64,000 bases of DNA from Cladorhizidae sp. MBARI D1340-BT2 (lineage: Eukaryota; Porifera; Demospongiae; Poecilosclerida; Cladorhizidae): NCBI GenBank assembly GCA_028752905.1, contig JAQNBH010000014.1:25294353-25358352 (forward strand), in the 5' to 3' direction. The position numbers were made by a program, and so were the translations under genes. Position 1 is the first letter of the stretch; each line of letters opens with the position of its first letter. Shown here one piece after another: positions 56,260 through 64,000 of the stretch. Below the pieces are notes generated by a model. The model worked only from the letters and a program-made list of their open reading frames with translations, was not told the DNA's origin and did not search any database.

Positions 56260-56455
56260 TCAATACTCTCTGTCTCCCTGTCTGTCTCCCTGTCTCTCTC
56301 CCTGTCTGTCTCTTTGTTTCTCTCCTTGTCAGTTTCACTGTTGGTCTCTCTGGTCTGGTCTGTCTTCCTGTCTGTGTCTCATCTGTCTCCCTGTCTGTCT
56401 CCCTGTCTGTCTCCCTGTCTGTCTCCCTGCCTACCTCCCTGTCTGTCTTTTAACA
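56260..56455. repeat. (CTCCCTGTCTGT)n minisatellite
   Basis: An array of about 12-bp units, 196 bp long, C/T-rich on the plus strand. The Leu/Ser/Cys-rich frames over it are artefacts. Confidence 0.9.
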
Positions 56456-56989
56456 AAATAATTCAAACATGGCTGGACGGATATTTTACTAAACTTGGTA
56501 GGCAGATTAAGTACGTAACTAAAGAACAGACAAAGGTCAATGGGTAAAGTGTGTATCATACTATGCCAGTTTTCGTTTATTATAGCAATGCTTAGAGGGA
56601 AATAGCTCTTCACTTTATTAGGGGGAAAAATTATATACACCTGAATTTATGTAGATGAAAAACGTTTTAATAATTGCATGTTGTGCCTGGTCGGTTGTGC
56701 TCATTTTCTTATGTTATTTTCATCTGGGTTTGGAAGCATGGTTGACTTGAAGTCATGTGGTCCACGGAAGAGCAGCTTTGTATGAATTCCAGTGTGAAAC
56801 CTAGGGAGAGGCCATCCAGGTTTTAGCCTGTTCCTCCGAGTTTGAGAGTAACCTTACGGACAAAGAAGACATACAAGATTTCACTGATGGGGTTGCTAGT
56901 CATGAGCCAACACCACCTGAGCACACGCCTGCCATGACTCTCCCACTCAAGATAAACCTGACTGCTTATAAGTAGCTAGTTACCATATA

Positions 56990-57240
56990 GAGCTGGTCAC
57001 CATATATGGCTGACTATAATATAATATATATATAAATATATATATAGTTACTCTATTTACTATAATAGCTAGTAACTATATGTAGCTTACTATTTATAGT
57101 TACTATATTTACTATATATAGTTACTCTAATAGCTAGTAACTATATATAGTATAGAATAGCTAGTAACTATATACAGCTGACCATATATAGTTACTATAT
57201 TTGCTGACCATATATAAATTTCCTGCATTACATCATCAAA
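56990..57240. repeat. AT-rich array of ATAGCTAGTAACTATATATAG-type units
   Basis: Recurring GCTAGTAACTAT and AGTTACTATATT blocks on both strands make an imperfect tandem and inverted array. It should form cruciforms. Confidence 0.75.
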
Positions 57241-57284
57241 GTAACATATGAGCATTGTTAGATGGCTAGATAGTGCCCTAGCCA

Positions 57285-57475
57285 CTCCTGTTCCTAGCCA
57301 CTGCCCTGACCATAACCCTACCTATTGCCCTAATCCTAGACACTTTCACCCTAACCCTAGTCACTGCCCTGGACGTGACCCTAGACACTGCCCTATCTCT
57401 AGTCACTTCCCCTGTCCTAACCCTAACCATTGACCTTGCAGTAATCGTAACCACTTTCCTGGTCCTAACCCTAGC
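57285..57475. repeat. CTAACCCTAGCCACTGCCCT minisatellite, telomere-like units
   Basis: Seven or so 20-24-bp units, many containing CCTAACCCTA. The same motif appears once in each of the two 400-bp repeats at 44.7 and 51.3 kb. Confidence 0.8.
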
Positions 57476-57574
57476 TGAAAGCATAATCAAGTATTGATCT
57501 GATGATGTCATCGTGATGCAATTCCTGGAATGTGGGATGGGCAAGTGTCCACCAATGTTCTTGTTGGTGAGCTC

Positions 57575-57745
57575 TCCCATGATGTAATGATGAGCATGAT
57601 GGCATAATGATGAGCTCAATGATGTAATGATGAGCATGGTGACATAGTGATGAGCATGATGATGTAATGGTGAGCACAATGATGTATGATGAGCACGATG
57701 ATGTAAGGGCGAGCATGATGATGTAATGATGAACACGATGATGTG
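57575..57745. repeat. ATGATGTAATGATGAGCATG minisatellite
   Basis: About eight units of 17-20 bp, with slight length variation. Frames over it are artefacts. Confidence 0.9.
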
Positions 57746-57949
57746 CACACATGTGCCGCCATAGTTGACCCATTTACAGGCACGGAGCCTTCTCATAGAG
57801 TGGTAAGGCCAAAACCACACCCATTGACCACACCCACCATCCAATGTATAAAATAATTAAGCATTAAAATGTACCAAATATGCACAATCTATGTTCACAA
57901 TCTTATTAGCTACTTCTTTAAGATCCAAGGAATCTGTTCGCTCCTTGTG

Positions 57950-59780
57950 AATATGGTGAACCCTCAAATTGTTGAGACTTCCATGCAGCATTGTGGTGCT
58001 AAAGTAAGTCCTAACTCTTCAAAGAACACTGAACTGAACGACCTCTCAGAAGTTAAATTAGTCGCAGGCATCACTAAGATTAGCTGTAGCACTCTCACAA
58101 CTTGATCGAGAAGACTTCTATGGGTACTTGATAGACTCTTGAAATGATCTCTGATATCAAATATAGTAAGCTCTATTTTAACTGCTTCATTCCTTTGCTT
58201 GAATTCAACATCTAAAGTAATAAACTGGGCCTTGAGAACATCTGAGTTAAAATCTAAAAAATGGTTACAAATTGAAATTCTTCTTCAAATTCTTTTTGAA
58301 GGCTTGCTTTAATCAGTAGCTGTTCCAACTGACAATATATCATGTAACCTGGTTGATCAAAACAACGAGGCAATTGATAAAATTATCTAATGCTTCATAG
58401 AAGAGCTGCCTATAAAAATCTTTTGGATATTCGTGATAGTGACCACTAGAATCACCATCCTCTAATCTTGCTGGTCTCCTTCGTCGGCATGGTAATTGTG
58501 GGTCCTGGATATTATCGATTCCGAAAATTTCAATACCTTTGCCCAAAATAAGTCATACACTTCATCTTCCCAAAGACTTTTGATTGTAGTATTTAGCTAC
58601 CTGTTGATCTTCAGCTGCAGACATTGTCTTAGCTTAAACAGTTCGGCTGAGGTTGTCTGAATGACATAAAATTATTTCTCCAAGCACTGTACCGAAAGCA
58701 AAATCAAATGCCTCCAATACTCCATTAATTCTTGCTTTCATTTCTGTGTCACGAGTAATATTTAAAGCCTCCTCCCAAGTATCCTCATAATTGCTAATAA
58801 TGCTTTTAAGTGAATAAGCGCGCACAGCCACCTTGTAGGACAAAGCAATTTCATTCCTGCAGAATGAATGTCAGACTTTAGGTCATGCATACTTTTCAAC
58901 TCCCTAAATAACCCTTCACTACGTGGAGAATACTTGATCAGTTTTGTGATCTCGTGAGTTACTTCTAAGGCACTTTTGATAGGTTTTGTTTGTTTTATGG
59001 CATCATTGACAAGGTTTGATCGAGTGGCCATAACAATGAGTATAAAGTGCTCTAGGATCCTCATCCATAATAAGCTTAGCAACACCACCTCTTGCCTATC
59101 TCATGGTGCTGGCGCCATCGTAACATTGTCCACAGAATCGTGATACAGGAATATTCATTCTACAGAGAGAATCCTTCATAATGCTAACCAACGAATCTAT
59201 CGAAGGCACTTCATATAATCCTAAAAACTCTTCGTGTACATCCAATTCATTCATTACTGTACAAAAAACAATGGTTGCTTGCTGTTTGTTGGATGCATCT
59301 GTGGTTTCATTCATCATCACAGTTATAAAGGGAGAAATTTGAAGACTAGCAGCATTAACACATGAACAGCCATAACTTTCAAATGCCATTTTGAATCTCA
59401 TGGGATGTATATTTGTTAATTTTTTGCTTCAGCCAATCAATTACATGGGGGTCATCTTCCCCTTTTAATCTCAGAATTTGCAGAAAATTTTCCATCTTCT
59501 TCATAATTGCCGTCATAATTGCTGTCCCCTCGGAGAGTCAAACCCTGCCTTGCTAAATATCGAATAGAGGATATTATCTTGAGAAACATAGCCCTTTTGT
59601 GAACTATCTCTTTTACAACTGCTTGAGAGAGTTGTTCGGCAATGTTAGTCGTGGTAGCTGGGAGGGTTATTGTTACTTTGACATCTTGCCGATGACTGCA
59701 ACTTTGCTCGTGTTTCCTAGCACACTTGTTCCATCCTTCCAATTAGCAAATCCTGTAGATACCTATTATTATTTTTAAGA
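57950..59780 (-). mobile_element. hAT transposon, ZMYM1-like transposase (minus strand, decayed)
   Basis: Leftwards from about 59770: an N-terminal segment (HEQSCSHRQDVKV, then IAEQLSQAV), a catalytic block PFITVMMNETTDASNKQQ at 59330 (the D-E-x-T-D motif has Asn in place of Asp), GLYEVPSIDSLVSIM, CGQCYDGASTM at 59110, LIKYSPRSEGLF, LLCPTRWLC at 58850, and a C-terminal dimerisation block MPATNLTSERSF at about 58060. That block is the most conserved hAT feature. Frames shift between segments. Terminal repeats were not located. Confidence 0.8.
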
Positions 59781-59966
59781 TGGCAATATCACACTAAATA
59801 CAGCATGCTGCAAGTAAATATAGAGTCAGCACTTGATCCTCACATTTTTCTCTCCTTATAAAAGCAGTTACACATATATGACAATATGCCACATCCCTTG
59901 GCTCATCATAGAGGAGAAAAGGCCATTGCCTAAACTGTTATAATTAAGTGAATTGTATGACATTAG

Positions 59967-60145
59967 TGTTCAATAGTCCGGACTCTAAATAAACATTTTT
60001 AGTGTGTCACGTGTGATGTACAGATAGTGAGATCAAGATGTCTTCTTATAATGTCTGTTGTCTTCGGTTGTTAGTTTACTAGTTGATTAAGGACTTTCAC
60101 GGTTGTTGAAGAGTGAATGAACTATAACCTTAGGGTATTATAACA
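59967..60145 (+). repeat. Gypsy 5' LTR (boundaries by TG/CA and primer site)
   Basis: The candidate LTR begins TGTT and ends AACA, immediately before the primer-binding site. The right edge is firm because of the primer site; the left edge is inferred from the matching ends. No second LTR is in the window. Confidence 0.5.
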
Positions 60146-60146
60146 T

Positions 60147-60158
60147 TTGGCGACGAGG
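60147..60158 (+). promoter_or_regulatory. Primer-binding site of the gypsy element
   Basis: TTGGCGACGAGG, the sequence found directly after the 5' LTR in this gypsy clade and in a mutated form at 45328. Confidence 0.6.
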
Positions 60159-60202
60159 ATTATAACGGATTGACACGAATTATTACGAAAAGAGTTTTCA
60201 AG

Positions 60203-63200
60203 ATGGCAGTGCATGGTTCAATGTCTGCCTTTACTTCAGCAAACGAGGACTGGAGAGCCTATGTAGAAAGGCTGGAACAGTACTTCGTAGCAAACAGTGT
60301 GACTGAGGCCGACAAGAAGCGAGCTATCCTTTGAGTGTTTGTGTTTCCAAGACCTACCAACTCATTAGAGATTTAGATTTAGTTTCCCCTACCAGACCAG
60401 GAGAGATGCAGAGTTGCCAACCGTCCCGGAATGGCCCGGAATTTTGAGCCTTGTCCCGGTGGTGTCCTTGTCCCGGAAATGTCCCGGAATTTACAGCTAC
60501 GCGCACCTTGCGCTTCCACTCGTTAGATGGCCACTGCAGTCTCAAGCTTGTTTAGTTTAGTCGTAAAGCAACAAAAACAGGACACTTTTTAGCAGAGAAA
60601 AACTTCAGATAAACAATTACGGGTGTGCGAAACAACCTTTGACCTTGTTTCGATTGGCACTCACAATCCCAGCAAAATGGCTCTATAGTGTAGCAAAGAA
60701 GCAGAGGAGAGAATGCCATTTTGACAATAAATGGATCAAAGAATTTCAGGGGATAGGAGTTTCAAAGGTATAAATAAAATATATATAATGAAATTGATTG
60801 ACAAAGTAAGTAAGCATGAGCAAATACAGGGTAAATAATAACATCATGGGTACAGTGTGCTGCTTGTGTTCAATGCAATAGTAATGTCAGCAGTCTTGAC
60901 TTCATTTTAGGTCACTTGTATGCCCGATGTACTCTGTGTGCAATCGACTTTGGTGTTACCCATGGTGGCCGTAATGATGTCACATCTCACCTCAAGAGCA
61001 AGAAACATAAGGATATGTCAAAGGCTGTGCTATCAACTATTCCAATCACCTCTCTCTTCCAACATCAGAGAAGTGATCAAGTAATCGAAGCAGAGGTCAG
61101 GTGGGCTACATTTGTTGCTAAGCACAACATATCCTTTCTGTCTAGTGACCATGCCACCAAGCTTTTCCTGTTCCCGCACCAAAACCACCGCCATAGTGAA
61201 GAAAGCTCTTGCTCCTTACTTCACACAGAGAGTTATGGAGTCAATGTCAAGTGGTCCATTCTCTTTGATGATTGATGAATCCCATGACAAGAGGGATAAG
61301 TCTTGCATAATTATTTTGAGGCTTCTTGATCCACAGGTAGGTGAAGTACGGACGAGATTCTTGGATATGCCTGTTGTGAACATTGATATAGCTACCAACT
61401 TGTTTCAAGCCTTGAAGGAGTCACTGACTAAGAATGGGCTCAGCTTTGACAATGCAGTGTCTTTCATGTCTGATAACACCAATGTTATGAAAGGAGTGAG
61501 GTCAGGTGTGCAGAAGCTGATTAAGGATGAGATCCCAACTTTGTATGATGTTGGTTGCATCTGCCATTTGGCTGATTCAACAGTCAAAGCTGGTTTGAAT
61601 GTACTCCCAGTGAACATTGACCAGCTCTTCATCGACATATTCTACTACTTCCATAGCAGCAAGAGAGCAGCAATTTGTCATCCTATGGTGTTCACTTTTC
61701 ACCACTGAGCCAGGGGTGATTTTGAAGCATTGCCCCACACGATGGCTCAGCTTGCTGAAGTGTGTGAATCGTTACCTCAGGCAGTATGATGGTTTGAAGT
61801 CATTCTTCTTGTCTTTGAGGAAGCTAAGGTCTGTAGCATTCATTCAAGGCTTGAGAATCCTCTGACGAAACCTCTGTTGTTCTTTTATATTGCCCTCAAT
61901 GGATCAATTCAACCGGAAATCTACAGAGAATACTACCTCACATGAGATGAACCGGCTAGTTAGGTCGTATAAAATTAATGGCGTGGTCAAGGTAAAGGCG
62001 CACGCTAATTAGAGGGCGTGGTCGAAAATTCGCGCCGTATATAAAATTAATGTCCCGGAATTAACTTATGGAAAGTTGGCAAGTATGGAGATGGCATACA
62101 CTGACCTTGTGGAGTTAGTTATTAAACACTACTGTCCCAAACCTTCTCTGATCATGCAGCGTTATAAATTCAATTCTCCAGTTCGTGCTAAGAATGAGTC
62201 CATAGCTGATTACGTGGCAGCACTAAGACAACTCTCTGAATTTTGTGAGTTTGGGGCTCTGTAAAGCAAGGAATGTTCCTTATATGATGAAAGAAAAGTT
62301 GGTGAAAGAATTGGAATGCCTGGAGAAACAGGGAACCATAACCCCGGTTCAATTTTCAGATTAGGCAGCTCCGATTGTGCCTGTGTTAAAACACAATGGT
62401 GATCTTCGTGTGTGTGGTGATTATAAGCTGACTATTAATCAAGCATGTCATGTGGAGTCGTATCCCTTACCTCGGGTGGAGGATATTTTCTCAGCTTTGT
62501 CAGGTGGTGAAAGGTTCTCGAAATTAGACCTATCACAAGCCTATTTACAGTTAGGAGTGGTGGATGATTGTAAAAAGTTCCTAGCTATTAATACACACAA
62601 AGGGTTGTTTGTGTACAATAGGTTACCCTTTGGGTTATCATCAGCCCCTGCGATCTTTCAAAGGGTAATGGACAGTTTGTTTCAGGGTTTTGCTGGTGTC
62701 TCAGTTTACCTGGATGATATCCTGGTAACTGGAAAAACCACTGAAGAGCACATTACTAACTTGGAGAAGGTGTTAGAAAAGCTCAGGCCAGATGGCCTGA
62801 GACTTAACAAATCGAAATGTGTGTTCCTGGCTTCAAAGGTCGAGTATCTTGAATATATAATTGATAAGGAAGGCCTACATCCAACTCTGGAGAAGGTAAA
62901 AGCCATTCGAGAGGCCCATGCTCCGACGTCAGTGACAGAGCTTAGAGCATTTCTTGGTAGGCTTAATTATTAATCCAAGTTTCTTCCTACTCTCTCGACA
63001 AATCTAGCTCCTTTGTACACCTTGTTATGCAAGGACTCCAGATGGCAATGGACGGAAAAGCAAGAGAGTGCATTTTTACTAGCTAAGCTAATGCTACAGA
63101 GTGATTCACTTTTGGGCCATTATGATCCTCAGAAGGACCTGTTGTTGGCTTGTGACGCATCTCCTTATGGATTGGGAGTCGTGTTATCACATGTTTTGGA

Positions 63201-64000
63201 AGACAAAACCGAACGTCCTATTGGGTATGCTTCAAGGACTCTCACTGTGTCTGAGTAGGGCTATTCTCAATTAGAGAAAGAGGGATTAGCTATCCTATTT
63301 GGTGTCAAGAAATTTCATTCTTCCTGTGGGGTCGATCATTTGTCATTAGATCTGATCACCAACCACTCTACCATTTGTTTAATGAAAAGAAAGCAATCCT
63401 CCCCTTAACTCAGCACGTCTATAAAGGTGGCCATTGTCATTGAGTGCATATAAATATCGTATTGAATACAAGCCTGGAAAGTTGCTTGCTAATGTGGATG
63501 CATTAAGTCGGTTGCCAAGCCCAGTTGTCACATCCTCTGATTGTCTTCCTGCTGAGTTAAACCAATTGGTTCTTCACCTTGAGTCTACCCTGATTTCTTC
63601 CAAGGAAGTGAAACAATTGATTGAGAAAGATCCGCTTCTCTCAAGGGTGAAGAAGTTTGTAATGTGTGGATGGTTGTCAGTGAAGCTTGACCGAGAATTT
63701 CAACCGTATGAGTCTCGTAAGTTGGAACTCAGTCTTCTGGACTGTGGGGTTCACGTTTGATTATACCCCAGCCTGGTCGGAAATGTTTGCTAGATCAGCT
63801 ACATGAAACTCATTTAGGAATTAGTCGTATGAAGAATCTGGCATGAAGTTATTTTTGGTGGCCAGACATGACTTCTGAAATCGAGTTATGTGTGCAGCAG
63901 TGCAATGTTTGCCAGGAATCACGACCGCAACCTCCTGTGGCCTCGTTGCACCCGTGGGAAGTAACAAAGCAGCCGTGGAACCGTATCCACCTAGACTTTG
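60203..64000 (+). mobile_element. Ty3/gypsy internal region, interrupted by a hAT element, running off the window
   Basis: Gag starts at an ATG at 60203 (MAVHGSMSAFTSANEDW, RLEQYFVANSVTEADKKRAIL). It is split by a hAT insertion at 60409-62087 and resumes with DLVELVIKHYC and ESIADYVAALRQLSEF. The end of gag and the protease are deleted near 62265. RT runs 62290-62973 (blocks LPRVEDIFSALSG, FSKLDLSQAYLQLG, LPFGLSSAPAIF, SVYLDDILV with both catalytic Asp). RNase H runs 63013-63760 (LLACDASPYGLGVVLSH). The integrase zinc domain starts at about 63780 (His in LHETHLGISRM, Cys pair in CNVCQES). Visible lesions are a stop in the linker at 62364, one at 62972, a frameshift in the RNase H, and the gag/protease deletion. 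This is the youngest of the gypsy copies in the window. Confidence 0.9.
60409..62087 (+). mobile_element. 1.68-kb hAT element inserted in gypsy gag
   Basis: The ends CAGAGTTGCCAAC and (inverted) CATACTTGCCAAC match at 11 of 13 positions. GAGATG flanks both sides (60403-60408, 62088-62093). Inside, from 60916, is a C2H2/BED-like finger (CTLCAIDFG with HLKSKKHKDM), then after a frameshift at about 61190 a transposase core with PFSLMIDESHD (catalytic Asp), a middle block FMSDNTNVMKGVRSG, CICHLADSTVKAGLN and CPTRWLSLLK. The C-terminal dimerisation domain is missing, so the copy cannot be autonomous. It also contains repeated TCCCGGAAT motifs near each end. Confidence 0.85.

Noticed and set aside
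57278..57844. 188-codon minus-strand frame
   Set aside because: It runs through two minisatellites and has only repeat-derived sequence.
1..64000. Prokaryotic features: operons, CRISPR arrays, attachment sites
   Set aside because: Spliced genes, eukaryotic transposons and no dense coding show this is animal-type DNA; no such feature was seen.

Overview
This is an AT-rich eukaryotic window. It looks like invertebrate metazoan DNA and a demosponge is plausible. That placement is an inference from the mix of families: an Ig/FN3 receptor gene, several ZMYM1-type hAT remnants, gypsy elements with a TTGGCGACGAGG-type primer site, Penelope-like and CR1/Jockey-like reverse transcriptases. No species-diagnostic gene is present. 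No rRNA, tRNA, CRISPR or prokaryotic operon was recognised.

The main host gene I can reconstruct is a plus-strand type I membrane protein spread over about 38 kb (2906-41111). It has a signal-peptide exon behind a CpG-rich start region, an Ig-like exon, an FN3 exon, a domain split over two exons, two further extracellular domain exons, a transmembrane exon, and a cytoplasmic tail. One tail exon carries four copies of a 39-bp repeat. From the first exon through the repeat exon every junction is phase-compatible. The exons from 32.6 to 33.1 kb are ambiguous, and the last two (40393, 41079) fit well. Its introns and flanks have absorbed most of the other sequence.

Layout: 1-1300, possible minus-strand exons; 1345-2640, decayed non-LTR retrotransposon; 2906-41111, the receptor gene. 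Its introns hold a minus-strand TPMT-like methyltransferase pseudogene (5456-6134), a fragment of an uncharacterised C-rich family (11.8-12.9 kb), a Penelope-like RT remnant (15.5 kb), a minus-strand gypsy (16.4-18.3 kb), gypsy fragments at 20.4 and 23.3-25.4 kb, a 219-bp inverted duplication and a 234-bp foldback element (24.7-25.9 kb), a hAT transposase (27.4-29.4 kb), a pogo/Tigger remnant (30 kb), a minus-strand gypsy RNase H (34 kb) and an intronless N-terminal half of fructose-1,6-bisphosphatase (34.5-35.07 kb).

Downstream (41-64 kb) is mostly transposon. There is a 155-bp foldback with a hammerhead-like motif (44.25 kb). A gypsy cluster at 44.7-51.7 kb has integrase-LTR units amplified in tandem, holds a nested 677-bp solo LTR, and is bracketed by 400-bp direct repeats. 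There is a 691-bp element with perfect 37-bp TIRs (52.8 kb), a minus-strand LINE (54 kb), minisatellites (56-57.8 kb), a second hAT (58-59.8 kb) and a gypsy whose gag is split by a third hAT (60.0-64.0 kb, running off the end). All gene calls are by eye from translated reading frames, splice signals and remembered family motifs; nothing was searched.
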